Notes: generated by a model not told the origin, from the sequence alone. Positions 6,895 through 16,945 are shown, numbered from the stretch's first letter. The stretch: DNA of 64,000 bases from Bacteroidia bacterium (GCA_022072225.1 JAJVIC010000007.1:62001-126000); one strand, 5' to 3'. Made by a program: numbers and translations.

Positions 6895-8526
6895 ATGACC
6901 AACCTCTTCGATGCCTGGAAATTTGTTGCCGGCATCGGCATCTTCATCTATGCCATGATGCTTATTGAGGATGCACTCCGCAATCTGGCCGGGCGCAGTT
7001 TTAAAATTTTTCTCAAAAAACAAACAGGCAACCCTCTCAGGGCAGTTGCCGGAGGAACCATCATTACCGCCCTTCTGCAGAGCAGTTCCCTCGTTTCGTT
7101 AATGGTACTCGCCTTTGTTGGTGTTGGTACCATTTCCATGAAAAATGCCATGGCAGTCATTCTGGGCAGCAACCTCGGAACCACCCTTACCGGCTGGATC
7201 GTAGCAGGCCTGGGCTTTAAACTCAGTATCGAAAGCTATACCTACCCTTTCATTGCTGCCGGAGTGTTAATCATGCTCCTCTTCCGTAAAAAACATACCA
7301 TCTATTTCTCCGGTATGCTCCTGCTTGCCATAGCATTCCTCTTTATGGGTATTGATTTTATGAAATCAGGAACCATTCAGGTCATTGACTATTTCAACCT
7401 CAGTGCTTATGCCGGAAAAGGAACTTTCTTCTTTCTTATAGTCGGCTTTGTACTTACTTCTGTTATTCAGTCCAGCTCTGCAACCATGGCTATTGCACTC
7501 AGCGCGCTCAGCAGCGGCATACTCCTGCTGCCCGCTGCCGCTGCTCTTGTTATTGGCTCCGAAGTAGGCACCACCGTAAAACTACTCTTCGCAACCATCA
7601 GGGGCAGTGCCGATAAAAAGCGCGTAGCAGCAGGTAATATTATTTACAACATTCTTATTACCATCATCGCCTTTACCCTGCTCTCACCCATTCTTTACTT
7701 TATAACCAATGTGCTCGGAATAAAAGACAACCTGTTTGCCCTTGTTAGCTTTCAAACCCTGATCAATCTGTTCGGCATCATCATGATGCTTCCCATACTT
7801 AAAAACTATGCTGCCATGCTCATTAAACTGATCCCCGAAAAAGAAGAAACCCTCGTAACCACCTTTATCTCTGCCGAAAATGCAAACGATGAAGAAACAG
7901 CATTCGAAGCCCTGCATATGGAAGCAGGGCTGTTTCTGCGCTATTCCATTGCCGCCAACCTCAGCGTCTTCCCCGAAAATAAAATCACACCTGCACACCC
8001 TTTGTTTCAAAACATTAAAACCAAGCAACACTTTTTTAAACTCAGCCACAGCGAAAAATATGCGTTCCTCAAAAGCCTTCATGGCGAACTGATTTCGTTC
8101 TACCTCAGCTTCTCAAAAGAAAAACACAATCAGGACTATACCAATAAAGCAGCCACACTGCTTGCCTGTGTCAAACATGCCATGTTCTCGGCCAAATACC
8201 TTAAAGACATTACCCACAATCTCGAAAACATGCGCGAATCATCCCATGATGAAAAATACCAGTTGTACCAGACACTTGTTAATGACGCAACCTCCTTTTT
8301 CCAACAGTGTGCTGCAGTAACCGAAACATTCTCCCCTGAAGACCTGCAACAACTCACCACAGCAAGTGAAGAAATCCACACACGCACCAACACACACATA
8401 CTCGAACTCTTCGGCAAAAAAATTCCTGCATTCGATATTACCTCCATGCTCAATGTAAACCGCGAGTTCTATAATTCTTTCAAACAGATTCTGCACGCAC
8501 TCAGCGAATTGTCTCAAACCCGATAA
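6895..8526 (+). CDS. Na+/phosphate cotransporter family protein (NptA/PNaS type)
   Basis: About 543-aa inner-membrane protein. Two inverted-topology PNaS repeats carry the hallmark QSSS motifs: ALLQSSSLVSLMVLAFVG near residue 60 and SVIQSSSATMAIALSALSSG near residue 195. About eight to ten hydrophobic segments cover residues 10-320. The C-terminal 200 residues are soluble, helical and PhoU-like. It probably imports inorganic phosphate with sodium, though some family members act in other anion or dinucleotide roles. ATG at 6895 is chosen; the frame is open further up, but that part overlaps a terminator hairpin. Confidence 0.88.
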   Translation: MTNLFDAWKFVAGIGIFIYAMMLIEDALRNLAGRSFKIFLKKQTGNPLRAVAGGTIITALLQSSSLVSLMVLAFVGVGTISMKNAMAVILGSNLGTTLTGWIVAGLGFKLSIESYTYPFIAAGVLIMLLFRKKHTIYFSGMLLLAIAFLFMGIDFMKSGTIQVIDYFNLSAYAGKGTFFFLIVGFVLTSVIQSSSATMAIALSALSSGILLLPAAAALVIGSEVGTTVKLLFATIRGSADKKRVAAGNIIYNILITIIAFTLLSPILYFITNVLGIKDNLFALVSFQTLINLFGIIMMLPILKNYAAMLIKLIPEKEETLVTTFISAENANDEETAFEALHMEAGLFLRYSIAANLSVFPENKITPAHPLFQNIKTKQHFFKLSHSEKYAFLKSLHGELISFYLSFSKEKHNQDYTNKAATLLACVKHAMFSAKYLKDITHNLENMRESSHDEKYQLYQTLVNDATSFFQQCAAVTETFSPEDLQQLTTASEEIHTRTNTHILELFGKKIPAFDITSMLNVNREFYNSFKQILHALSELSQTR

Positions 8527-8586
8527 AATTTCTCTTTGTAATTCGTTTCTAATTTACCAACTTCGCAGATGTAAACAAATGCGACC

Positions 8587-10101
8587 ATGTTAAACCAGCG
8601 ACTGCAATTAAAACTTCAGCAGAAACTAAGCCCTCAGCAAATTCAACTGATGAAACTGTTGCAAATTCCTACTATGGAACTGGAACAGCGAATCAAAGAA
8701 GAGATGGAAGCCAACCCCGCTCTGGAAGAAGGCGAAGAAAACGATGACGAACTGGAAGAAACTCCCGAAGATACTGATGAGGAAATAAAAAACGAAGAAG
8801 AAAACGAGGAGAACGAAGAAGAGCTCGAAGAAGAAAAACAGGAAGAACTCAAAGACGAAGAAGACCACGATATTGACGACTATTTTGACGAAGACGATGA
8901 TGGCATTCCCGACTACAAACTCTCGGCAAACAATACCAGCCCCGATGACGAGCGCAAGGAAATTCCCATTGTAGGCACAGCCGGTTTTCAGGATGCGCTT
9001 ATTGAGCAGTTGGGCATGCGCAGATTAGACGAGCGCCAACACAACATTGCCCTCCACATTCTCGGAAACATTGATGACGATGGCTACCTGCGAAGAGAAC
9101 TTCCCGCAATGGTTGACGACCTTGCCTTCGGACAAAACATCTCCACCACCGAAAAAGAACTGGATGAATTGCTCCACATCATTCAGCAATTCGACCCTCC
9201 GGGAGTTGGCGCCCGCGACCTGCGCGAATGTCTTCTCTTGCAACTCAAACGCAGGGAACACAGCATTACCAACCATACCGCCATCGTAATCATCGACAAG
9301 ATGATGGACGAGTTCATTAAAAAACATTACGACAAGATTTCCAAAGAACTGGAACTCGAACCCGAAGATTTAAAAGATGCCATTGGTGAAATACTGAAAC
9401 TGAACCCCCGCCCCGGAAACACCATGGCCGACAACGTGAAAAGCGTTTCCAATGTAGTTCCCGATTTTATCATCAACAACAACGAAGGCGTTCTTGAACT
9501 AAGCCTTAACCAGCGCAACGCACCCGCACTTAAAATCAGCAAGGAATACAAAGAGATGCTGAAAGAATACGGTGGCAACAAGAAAAATCAACCCAAAGAA
9601 ATGAAGGATGCAACGGTTTTCATCAAACAGAAAATAGATGCGGCAAAATGGTTTATTGATGCCATAGAACAGCGTCAGCAAACCCTGCTCATTACGATGG
9701 ATGCCATCATGAATTTCCAGACCGAGTATTTCTTAACCGGTGACGAAACCAAACTGAAACCCATGATCCTGAAAGATATTTCAGAAATCGTAGGGCTTGA
9801 TATTTCTACCATTTCGCGCGTTTCCAACAGCAAATACGTGCAAACCCAGTTCGGAACATTCTTAATCAAATCCTTCTTTTCCGAGTCGCTTTCAACCGAT
9901 GAGGGCGAAGAAGTTTCCTCACGCGAGGTAAAGAAAATACTTTCCGAAACCATTGCTGCCGAAGACAAGCGCAAACCCGTTCCTGACGACAAACTTGCCC
10001 GGATACTGAAAGAAAAAGGCTACAACATTGCACGCAGAACCGTGGCCAAATACCGCGAAATGCTCAATATTCCCGTGGCAAGGCTCAGGAAGGAACTTTA
10101 A
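8587..10101 (+). CDS. rpoN: RNA polymerase sigma-54 factor
   Basis: This 504-aa sigma-54 has region I (LKLQQKLSPQQIQLMKLLQ, residues 5-50), a very acidic region II with long E/D runs (residues about 46-115), the core-binding domain, a helix-turn-helix, and the RpoN box ARRTVAKYRE near residue 487. It directs RNA polymerase to -24/-12 promoters and needs an AAA+ enhancer-binding protein, none of which is in this window. The acidic region II is longer than in enterobacteria, as usual for Bacteroidota. Confidence 0.97.
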   Translation: MLNQRLQLKLQQKLSPQQIQLMKLLQIPTMELEQRIKEEMEANPALEEGEENDDELEETPEDTDEEIKNEEENEENEEELEEEKQEELKDEEDHDIDDYFDEDDDGIPDYKLSANNTSPDDERKEIPIVGTAGFQDALIEQLGMRRLDERQHNIALHILGNIDDDGYLRRELPAMVDDLAFGQNISTTEKELDELLHIIQQFDPPGVGARDLRECLLLQLKRREHSITNHTAIVIIDKMMDEFIKKHYDKISKELELEPEDLKDAIGEILKLNPRPGNTMADNVKSVSNVVPDFIINNNEGVLELSLNQRNAPALKISKEYKEMLKEYGGNKKNQPKEMKDATVFIKQKIDAAKWFIDAIEQRQQTLLITMDAIMNFQTEYFLTGDETKLKPMILKDISEIVGLDISTISRVSNSKYVQTQFGTFLIKSFFSESLSTDEGEEVSSREVKKILSETIAAEDKRKPVPDDKLARILKEKGYNIARRTVAKYREMLNIPVARLRKEL

Positions 10102-10115
10102 AACAGTATTTTTTC

Positions 10116-10124
10116 TACTTTCGC
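10116..10124 (+). promoter_or_regulatory. Probable -7 promoter element of secA
   Basis: TACTTTCGC matches TAnnTTTGC with one change and lies 95 bases upstream of the secA ATG, just after rpoN. Other genes here have the same TTCGC variant (26945, 57057). Confidence 0.4.
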
Positions 10125-10218
10125 ACGCCCTTTGCTGACACCCTGTCAGGGTTTTTGCATTGGTTTAATAATTGACAAACGCGTTCAAATCATAACCTGA
10201 ACACATCCATAAACTAAA

Positions 10219-13200
10219 ATGATAAACTTCATTAGCGGCTTAGCCGGAAAATTATTCGGAAGCAAAGCCGACCGCGACATCAAGGAAGTGATGCCCCTGG
10301 TTGAAAAAATAAAAACCGAATTCCCGAAACTTGCTTCTCTTTCCAACGACCAGCTTCGTGCTAAATCAGATACCTTCCGCAAACGCATTCAGGATTTTCT
10401 AAAAACCGAAAACGATGAGATTGCTTCTATCCGCGAAAAGATTGAAAACACGCCCGATATGGATGCGCATGAAAAAGAAAACCTTTACGAGCGCATCGAT
10501 AAACTGGAAGAAACCATAAAAGAAAAAACAAAAGAAGTATTACTCGAAATACTTCCCGAAGCATTTGCCGTAGTAAAAGAAACCGCCAGACGCTTTGCTT
10601 CAAACGAGTTTCTGGAAGTTACCGCATCGCAGATGGACAAAGACCTTTCGGTGCGCAAGCAAAACGTAGTGATACAGGGCAACAGCGCCCTTTGGTACAG
10701 CAAATGGATAGCGGGCGGCACCGAAATAAAATGGGACATGGTGCACTACGATGTACAGCTTATTGGCGGTATTGCCCTGCACATGGGCAAAATTGCCGAG
10801 ATGGGAACCGGTGAAGGAAAAACCCTTGTGGGAACACTTCCTGTTTACCTGAACGCACTTACCCGTCAGGGCGTACACTTAGTTACCGTAAACAATTACC
10901 TCAGCCGCAGGGACAGCGAGTGGATGGGCCCTTTATTTGAATTTCACGGAATAACGGTTGATTGCATTGATAACCATCAACCCAATTCTGAAGCACGCAG
11001 AAAAGCTTATTTAGCCGACATTACCTACGGAACCAATAACGAGTTTGGTTTTGATTACCTGCGCGACAACATGGCGCGCAGTCCCGAAGATTTAGTACAA
11101 CGGAAACACAACTTCGCTATTGTGGATGAGGTCGATTCGGTTTTGATTGACGATGCACGTACGCCACTTATTATTTCAGGGCCAACACCCAAAGGTGATA
11201 AACAGGAGTTTACTGAACTGAAACCGAAAATTGAGCGACTGATTCAGGCGCAGCGCAATTACGTTACCAACGCGCTTTCTGAAGCAAAAAAATTAATCAA
11301 AGAAGGAAAGGAAGAAGAAGGTGGTTTATTGTTATACCGCTCGCAGCGTGGATTACCTAAAAACAAGGCCCACATTAAATACCTGAGCGAACCGGGGGTA
11401 AAAGCGCTGATGCAGAAAACAGAAAACTACTACATGCAGGACCAGAACAAGGAAATGCACAAGGTAGATGCCGAACTGTTTTTTGTAATTGACGAAAAAA
11501 CCAACTCCATTGAACTGACCGAAAAAGGTATTGACCTCATTACCGGAAACTCTGACGACCCTGAGTTTTTCGTGCTTCCCGACATGGGAACCAAAGTGGC
11601 GGAAATAGAACACCTGCCCGTTGACGACCACGAAAAAGCAAAGAAGAAAGAAGAGCTGATGCGCGATTTTGCAATCAAGTCAGAGCGTATTCACACCATT
11701 AACCAGTTGTTGAAAGCCTACACGCTGTTTGAGCTGGATGTGGAATACGTGGTAATTGACAACAAAGTAAAAATTGTGGACGAGCAAACCGGTCGTATCA
11801 TGGAAGGCCGCAGGTATTCCGATGGTTTGCACCAGGCGATTGAAGCAAAGGAAAATGTAAAGGTGGAAGCGGCAACACAAACGTATGCAACCATCACCCT
11901 GCAGAATTATTTCCGCATGTATAACAAGCTGGCAGGTATGACCGGAACTGCCGAAACCGAAGCAGGTGAGTTCTGGGATATCTACAAATTAGACGTGATG
12001 GTAATTCCTACCAACCGCCCGATTGCACGTAACGACCGCGAAGATCTGGTTTACAAAACCGCCCGCGAAAAATACGGAGCGGTGATTGAAGAAATAGTAA
12101 AACTGACCGAACAGGGACGCCCTGTTCTGGTGGGAACAACCTCGGTTGAGATTTCGGAATTGCTTTCGCGCATGTTGAAAATGAAAAACATTAAACACAA
12201 TGTTTTAAATGCGAAACTCCACCAGCGCGAGGCAGAGATTGTAGCGCAGGCCGGACAAAAAGGCGCGGTTACCATTGCCACCAACATGGCCGGACGCGGA
12301 ACGGATATTAAACTTGGTCCGGGGGTAAAAGAAGTAGGCGGACTTGCCATTATAGGTACTGAGCGCCACGAGAGCAGACGCGTTGACCGCCAGTTGCGCG
12401 GGCGTGCAGGAAGACAGGGAGACCCCGGTTCATCCCAGTTTTTTGTTTCGCTCGAAGATAACCTGATGCGCCTGTTTGGTGGCGACCGCATGACCAAATG
12501 GATGGACCGCCTCGGACACAAAGAAGGTGAGGTTATTCAACACTCGGTGATGACAAAATCCATTGAGCGTGCGCAGAAAAAAGTAGAGGAAAACAACTTC
12601 GGAACCCGTAAACGTTTGCTCGAATACGATGACGTAATGAACTCGCAGCGCGAGGTTATTTACAAACGCAGACGCCATGCCCTGTATGGCGACCGCCTGT
12701 CGGTTGACATCTCGAACATGATTTACGATACCTGCGAAAGCGTGGTAGAACAATACCGCGAAACCAAAGATTTTGAAGGATTTAAAATAGAACTCATCCG
12801 TACCTTTTCGGTTGAATCGCCTGTTACCGCTGATGAATTTGCTTCAACCAACACACAGGCTCTGACCGAAAAAGTATTCCGTTTTCTGGAAGAAAAGTAC
12901 AGGCAGAAAAAAGAATTCAGTGCCGAGCGCGCCTTCCCGGTTATCAAACAGGTATATGAAAACGAAGGACAAACCTTTGAGAACATCGTTATTCCATTCA
13001 GTGACGGAATAAAAACACTGAACGTTGTTACCAACCTGAAGAAAGCCTACGAAACACGGGGCAAAATTCTGTCGTCCTCGTTTGAGAAAAACATTGTACT
13101 CGCCATTATTGACGACATCTGGAAGGAACACCTGCGCGAAATGGATGAACTGAAATCATCGGTGCAGAATGCCGCTTACGAGCAGAAAGACCCGCTGTTG

Positions 13201-13512
13201 ATTTATAAATTCGAATCGTTTGAATTATTTAAAACCTTACTGGGAAAAATAAACCGCGAGATTGTTCCGTTCCTGTTTAAAGGTTCGCTGCCCGAACAGG
13301 CACCAACCAGTTTTAAGCGCAACATAGCGCCTCCAAAACCCGAAGCAAATCTGAAAACAGGACGCGATGAAATAGGCGCAGCCCGCCAGCCCGGAGTGCC
13401 CAACACCGAGCAGGAAAAACCAATGCCTGTAAAAGTGGAAGACAAAATAGGCCGCAACGATCCTTGCCCCTGCGGTAGCGGTAAAAAGTATAAAAACTGC
13501 CACGGAGCATAA
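10219..13512 (+). CDS. secA: Preprotein translocase ATPase SecA
   Basis: This 1097-aa motor drives proteins through SecYEG. Visible features are Walker A MGTGEGKT near residue 195, the [19 protein letters not shown] Walker B region near 305, the preprotein cross-linking domain, and the second nucleotide-binding fold with [12 protein letters not shown] and [19 protein letters not shown]. The C-terminal zinc site is [15 protein letters not shown]. The length is typical of Bacteroidota SecA, which carries extra insertions compared with the roughly 900-aa E. coli protein. A strong terminator overlaps its stop. Confidence 0.98.
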   Translation: MINFISGLAGKLFGSKADRDIKEVMPLVEKIKTEFPKLASLSNDQLRAKSDTFRKRIQDFLKTENDEIASIREKIENTPDMDAHEKENLYERIDKLEETIKEKTKEVLLEILPEAFAVVKETARRFASNEFLEVTASQMDKDLSVRKQNVVIQGNSALWYSKWIAGGTEIKWDMVHYDVQLIGGIALHMGKIAEMGTGEGKTLVGTLPVYLNALTRQGVHLVTVNNYLSRRDSEWMGPLFEFHGITVDCIDNHQPNSEARRKAYLADITYGTNNEFGFDYLRDNMARSPEDLVQRKHNFAIVDEVDSVLIDDARTPLIISGPTPKGDKQEFTELKPKIERLIQAQRNYVTNALSEAKKLIKEGKEEEGGLLLYRSQRGLPKNKAHIKYLSEPGVKALMQKTENYYMQDQNKEMHKVDAELFFVIDEKTNSIELTEKGIDLITGNSDDPEFFVLPDMGTKVAEIEHLPVDDHEKAKKKEELMRDFAIKSERIHTINQLLKAYTLFELDVEYVVIDNKVKIVDEQTGRIMEGRRYSDGLHQAIEAKENVKVEAATQTYATITLQNYFRMYNKLAGMTGTAETEAGEFWDIYKLDVMVIPTNRPIARNDREDLVYKTAREKYGAVIEEIVKLTEQGRPVLVGTTSVEISELLSRMLKMKNIKHNVLNAKLHQREAEIVAQAGQKGAVTIATNMAGRGTDIKLGPGVKEVGGLAIIGTERHESRRVDRQLRGRAGRQGDPGSSQFFVSLEDNLMRLFGGDRMTKWMDRLGHKEGEVIQHSVMTKSIERAQKKVEENNFGTRKRLLEYDDVMNSQREVIYKRRRHALYGDRLSVDISNMIYDTCESVVEQYRETKDFEGFKIELIRTFSVESPVTADEFASTNTQALTEKVFRFLEEKYRQKKEFSAERAFPVIKQVYENEGQTFENIVIPFSDGIKTLNVVTNLKKAYETRGKILSSSFEKNIVLAIIDDIWKEHLREMDELKSSVQNAAYEQKDPLLIYKFESFELFKTLLGKINREIVPFLFKGSLPEQAPTSFKRNIAPPKPEANLKTGRDEIGAARQPGVPNTEQEKPMPVKVEDKIGRNDPCPCGSGKKYKNCHGA

Positions 13513-13545
13513 AAAAAGCCGCCCGGTTCAGTGGCGGCTTTTTTT
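13512..13545. terminator. Bidirectional terminator after secA
   Basis: AAAAAAAGCCGCC, a short loop, GGCGGC and seven T. A-tract on one side and T-tract on the other let it work for secA and for the opposing gene at 13560. Confidence 0.85.
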
Positions 13546-13559
13546 ATTGACTGACGCTG

Positions 13560-14003
13560 CTAAGCAGGGTTAGCCGGAGGTGCCGGTGGCACAGGTATAG
13601 TTGGGTCGGTAGGCTTGCTTTTTAAACTTGCTGTACCTTCTACCACAATAAACCCGTAATCACCCAACTTTTGTTCATTGCCTCTGAAATGGCCAAGCAA
13701 CACATCTACAACCGAACGCACATAAAAATCTACCGTACCGGGCTGCATACTGGTTTGCCCTTCACTTAAACCCAGCGCTAAATCTCTGTTTTGAGTGGCT
13801 GTTACCGCATCACGATGCAGAGCCTCGCTCTGCAAATGAAACGTATTGGCCGACTGTGTTTTGGTATCAAAATCAGTCATGTTCAAACCATTCAGCGGTC
13901 CTGTACCGGCATCCAACACGTGTTTCTGATGAACCAATTTAGCAAGATCTATCAACTCTTCCGGATTTTCGGGAATTACCACCTTTATTGTTTTACGACT
14001 CAT
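13560..14003 (-). CDS. Conserved Bacteroidota protein of unknown function
   Basis: This 147-aa cytoplasmic protein has no signal peptide. It opens SRKTIKVVIPENPEELIDL and contains a long helix (LHRDAVTATQNRDLALGLSEGQ) followed by PGTVDFYVRSVVDVLLGHFRG and KLGDYGFIVVEG. The pattern ALG-x-GQ then PGT then VRD-x-LLG then LGDWGF occurs in hypothetical proteins from Bacteroidota and relatives. The C-terminus is proline-rich (PVPPAPPANPA). It shares a loose pattern (ARND-x-x-AL, then DYF) with the 328-aa protein at 38734. The start lies 270 bases downstream of a 21-bp satellite on the same strand. I cannot assign a function. Confidence 0.75.
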   Translation of the reverse strand: MSRKTIKVVIPENPEELIDLAKLVHQKHVLDAGTGPLNGLNMTDFDTKTQSANTFHLQSEALHRDAVTATQNRDLALGLSEGQTSMQPGTVDFYVRSVVDVLLGHFRGNEQKLGDYGFIVVEGTASLKSKPTDPTIPVPPAPPANPA

Positions 14004-14250
14004 AGCATTTTTCTCCTTTTCACAAGTGTATTTATCCGCCTGTTTTTATTAAACCCCGGTTACCGGGGGCTTAAAAGTCCTGACTGCTGAACCTGCATAT
14101 TTTTATGGTAGCGCCCAAGGCGATAGCAAGCGGCTTATCTTAAACTTGTAGTAGAAATTAATCAATATGCGTTGTTTTTCAGTACCCTGATTTTACAGGC
14201 CTTTAAAATAGTAACGCAAGTAGTATTTCATTTATTGTGCTAAGGCAAAA

Positions 14251-14586
14251 TTATTTTTCTTGAAACAGGTTAAGTTTCTGATTAACAGGACGAAAAAATG
14301 CTTGTACAGGATATAGGAATTGAGCAGCAAACCTCAACCTTCTTGGAAGAAACCTTAACCTTCTTGCAAGAAACCTCAACATTTTTGCAAGAAACCTCAA
14401 CTCCGTTACAACAGACTCCTGCCCCGCTCTAAAAGACTCGAACTCCGCTCCTAAGGAACGGAAAAACTGAGCAAAAAACCTTAACTCCGCTCCTGCGGAA
14501 CTGAAAAACTGAGCAGCGGACTCGTTCCCCGCTGCAACGGACTCGAGGTCCGCTGCAAGATTTTCGAGGTTTTTCGAAGCGGGCAA
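14251..14586 (-). CDS. Doubtful open frame through the 21-bp satellite (heptad-repeat peptide)
   Basis: Because the underlying repeat is exactly 21 bases, the minus-strand frame stays open and encodes a 7-residue repeat for 111 residues. Examples are ELRFFAQ, ELRFLAK, RLRFLPR and RLRFAAQ, with alternating hydrophobic and basic positions. There is no signal peptide, no known domain and no clear promoter. It could be a helical or coiled-coil peptide, but more likely it is a by-product of the DNA repeat. Listed because it is an uninterrupted frame. Confidence 0.25.
   Translation of the reverse strand: MPASKNLENLAADLESVAAGNESAAQFFSSAGAELRFFAQFFRSLGAEFESFRAGQESVVTELRFLAKMLRFLARRLRFLPRRLRFAAQFLYPVQAFFRPVNQKLNLFQEK
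14272..14585. repeat. 21-bp degenerate tandem satellite, about 15 units
   Basis: From 14335 the sequence cuts cleanly into 21-base units, for example CAACCTTCTTGGAAGAAACC(T), TAACCTTCTTGCAAGAAACC(T), CAACATTTTTGCAAGAAACC(T), GAACTCCGCTCCTAAGGAAC(G) and GTTCCCCGCTGCAACGGACT(C). Three weaker units extend it to 14272. Many units have an inverted core (TTCTTGCAAGAA, CCGCTGCAACGG). The array lies upstream of the gene at 13560-14003 on its coding strand. From 14004 to 14271 I see only a small CCCCGG/CCGGGG hairpin near 14055. Confidence 0.85.
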
Positions 14587-14716
14587 ACGGATTAAAATAC
14601 TGACGGACTGTTATTTGGGGAGGTTTTAAACGATTATTTTATCGTTTAGTGATTTTTCATATTCTAATGCCCAAGAACATAAGATTGCATGCGAGACGGA
14701 ATAGCACTTCAATTTA

Positions 14717-15874
14717 TCAATCTAAACAACCGCTGCCACGACAAGTGCTACAGCTTTGCTGCTCATATACTGTTCTTCTGCCGCTGCCATTGCACTTATA
14801 ACAGGTTTGAGGGGTTAAATAGGTATAATTTTTCTCATAACCTCCTATTTCTGATTTAGAATAGCCGGTAGTGCCTCTTCCGTAACAAACAGGACATTCT
14901 ACCTCTACCGCTTTTTCTTTGCCTGAACCAAATCCATGGCAGTTGTAACAGGTATTGTTGCAGCCATAAGTAGACTTTGAGCCTTGTTTAGATTCTGCTG
15001 CCTTTTGGGATTCGTACTCCTGAATTTTTCGTTTATTTAGCTCTACCTGTTGGTCGAATTTTTTCATGTGTGCATCCCAATCAGCCTGAACCCGCTTATA
15101 AATATTCATGTAATTATTTAATTTCCACTCTGCCCACGAATTATGTATTTTGGCATAATCCATCGCTGTTTTACCTGAAAAATCGGGAACCATCAGGGCT
15201 TCATGGTAAATAAAATTGTCAAGCATTTTATTAGTCTTAGCGGTTCCGCATATGTTAGTTCTGCATCTTGGATGACTCATGTAGAAAGCGATGGGTGTTT
15301 GCCCGGCAGAATTAGGAGTTGTGATGATAATCTTATACTTATATTGTAAACTGTTTATCAAATTTTCCCAGAAATTTTCTGATATCTCCTCTTCAGGATT
15401 TACCAGAATGCTTAGGTGCAGCAAGGTATTCCCATCTTCATCTCTTACATCACCTCCATTAGTTTTATTTAAAAGCTGATCAACAGGCTGCCATTTACCT
15501 TTTATTACAGCGTATTGCAAGGCTGTCCAACCTTCGGGTGTTAGTTGTTTTGCAGAAGCTCCCTTATCGAGAAGCAAACGAATACAGTTCCTGTAAGAAT
15601 CTGACTGTTCAACATTCTGGACGGCTTTGTTCTTATCTATAAGTTCCAATTCTACCCGGTAGTCCACAAAGTGGTCAATCAATACATGTAGCGGACTGTA
15701 GCCTTTAGCGTTCACAACATTGATGGAAGCTTTGCTCGTATCCAGATATGTTTTAAGTGCATCAATATCGCCCTTTTTTACGATTTGGAAAATCTTTGGT
15801 TCTTGAGCAGAAATGTATAAACTGCAACAAATAAGCAAGTTTATTATTACTGTTTTTAATGTTGTAATTTTCAT
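14717..15874 (-). CDS. Secreted ankyrin-repeat protein with DnaJ-type cysteine-rich zinc fingers
   Basis: This 385-aa protein starts with a signal peptide (MKITTLKTVIINLLICCSLY). Ankyrin-type repeats follow over residues about 25-240 (GDIDALKTYLD, GYSPLHVLIDHF, GWTALQYAVIKG, GNTLLHLSILV, GKTAMDYAKIHN). After a charged helix, the last 85 residues carry four CxxCxGxG motifs: CYNCHGFG, CPVCYGRG, CYKCNGSG and CSTCRGSG. This is the DnaJ zinc-binding layout, but with no J domain. Such a finger would bind two Zn and possibly unfolded protein in the periplasm. ATG at 15874 is used; an upstream TTG would add ten residues before the signal peptide. Confidence 0.8.
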   Translation of the reverse strand: MKITTLKTVIINLLICCSLYISAQEPKIFQIVKKGDIDALKTYLDTSKASINVVNAKGYSPLHVLIDHFVDYRVELELIDKNKAVQNVEQSDSYRNCIRLLLDKGASAKQLTPEGWTALQYAVIKGKWQPVDQLLNKTNGGDVRDEDGNTLLHLSILVNPEEEISENFWENLINSLQYKYKIIITTPNSAGQTPIAFYMSHPRCRTNICGTAKTNKMLDNFIYHEALMVPDFSGKTAMDYAKIHNSWAEWKLNNYMNIYKRVQADWDAHMKKFDQQVELNKRKIQEYESQKAAESKQGSKSTYGCNNTCYNCHGFGSGKEKAVEVECPVCYGRGTTGYSKSEIGGYEKNYTYLTPQTCYKCNGSGRRTVYEQQSCSTCRGSGCLD

Positions 15875-16049
15875 AAATTTAAATGCATTATCACTATCAA
15901 ACAATACTAAAGCAGAGCGTTATTTTTACGGGTAAGTTTGGTGAGACAAATTTATAAAAGTTATGAATAAACTCCTCTGTGCCTCCATGCCTTTGTGGTA
16001 AAAAAAATCGATATTTTGCAGACTTATAGGAGAAGGTTATATGTAAATT

Positions 16050-16087
16050 AAAAAGCCCCACGCCTAAAAAGGCGTGGGGCTTTTTTT
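16050..16087. terminator. Strong bidirectional terminator
   Basis: AAAAGCCCCACGCC, loop TAAAAA, GGCGTGGGGC and seven T. It lies 18 bases beyond the stop of the mini-T9SS gene at 16105. Confidence 0.85.
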
Positions 16088-16104
16088 GCTAATAATCTGA
16101 AGAA

Positions 16105-16479
16105 TTAATTCTGCTTCCCGGACCCGCTTACCATACTGATAGGTTTGGTAACCAACTCATTTTCTGTTTGCAGCTGGTAAAAATATTGACCGGGAGCAAG
16201 GTTTGAAATATCATACGTTTCGTTGTACTCACCTGCTGTGCGGTTGCCTGCAAACAAAACTTTACCTACACTGCCGTCAATACTGAAAATCATCAGTTTC
16301 ACAGGCGTGTTTTGCGGAAGCTGATAATTTATGGTTAGCGTTGATGATGATGGATTAGGATAGGCTGTGAGTTTAAACTGGTCTTCCCCATTGTTTTGTG
16401 AAAATGCAGGTTTTGCTGTTATTGCATTCATAAAAAATGCAGAAAACAGAATTACGGTATAGGTTTTAATATTGAACAT
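16105..16479 (-). CDS. Minimal T9SS type A protein (signal peptide plus sorting domain)
   Basis: This 124-aa protein consists of a signal peptide (residues 1-27, ending PAFSQ) joined directly to a type A sorting domain (FKLTAYPNPSSSTLTINYQL, FAGNRTAGEYNETYDISNLA, PGQYFYQLQTEN). There is almost no passenger domain, so either the sorting domain itself has a structural role or the passenger has been lost. It is 46 bases downstream of the HMA lipoprotein gene and probably co-transcribed with it. Known stand-alone sorting-domain proteins in Bacteroidota have no assigned function. Confidence 0.78.
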   Translation of the reverse strand: MFNIKTYTVILFSAFFMNAITAKPAFSQNNGEDQFKLTAYPNPSSSTLTINYQLPQNTPVKLMIFSIDGSVGKVLFAGNRTAGEYNETYDISNLAPGQYFYQLQTENELVTKPISMVSGSGKQN

Positions 16480-16525
16480 GTTGATTTCTATTTATTGGTT
16501 GGGGTGGGTTTTGAATGGTATTGAT

Positions 16526-16924
16526 TTAAACAGCTGTATCTTTTACTAACTCTTCTTCTACTGCATTTACGTTGGGTTCTTCTTCCGTTGCCTTCTTCTC
16601 AGTTTTAACCTCTACATTGTTTACTTTGTATTGTCCCTCATTTATGGCAGCAATAGCGGCAAGAATATCTTTTTCAGTTATTTTTGTTTCATCGAATTTA
16701 AAGGTGGCTTTTTTCTCATCAAAATTTACGCTGCTGTAGGTAACTCCGGCAAGCTCGGCAACCGTTTTTTCAATGGTTTTGGCACATCCCTCGGCACAGG
16801 TCATTCCTTCAATAGTTACATTCATTTCGGCATTGGCAACAACATTGCCTTTTTCGCCCGAAGAGCAGGAATAATAGACCTGCATACCCACAAAAGCAAG
16901 AATAAAAAGCAGAATTTTTCTCAT
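16526..16924 (-). CDS. Heavy-metal-associated (HMA) domain lipoprotein
   Basis: About 132 aa. MRKILLFILAFVGMQVYYSC is a lipoprotein signal with the lipobox cysteine at residue 20. It is followed by one HMA domain of ferredoxin-like fold (VTIEGMTCAEGCAKTIEKTV). The metal site has the spacing C-x3-C (CAEGC) instead of the usual CxxC. The tail is acidic. The likely role is copper or other metal binding at the outer membrane or periplasm. The nearby c-type/copper monooxygenase-like genes on the other strand make copper supply conceivable, but that is only positional inference. ATG at 16924 fits the promoter at 16946. Confidence 0.82.
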   Translation of the reverse strand: MRKILLFILAFVGMQVYYSCSSGEKGNVVANAEMNVTIEGMTCAEGCAKTIEKTVAELAGVTYSSVNFDEKKATFKFDETKITEKDILAAIAAINEGQYKVNNVEVKTEKKATEEEPNVNAVEEELVKDTAV

Positions 16925-16945
16925 GACGTTGTTTTTAAAATTCGG

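Noticed and set aside
8626-8868. Phe-rich minus-strand frames inside rpoN
   Set aside because: Mirror image of the GAA/GAC-rich acidic region II of sigma-54; no independent signal.
13913-14250. A tRNA or riboswitch upstream of the 147-aa gene
   Set aside because: Only one small CCCCGG/CCGGGG hairpin is visible; no T-arm consensus, acceptor pairing or known aptamer core.
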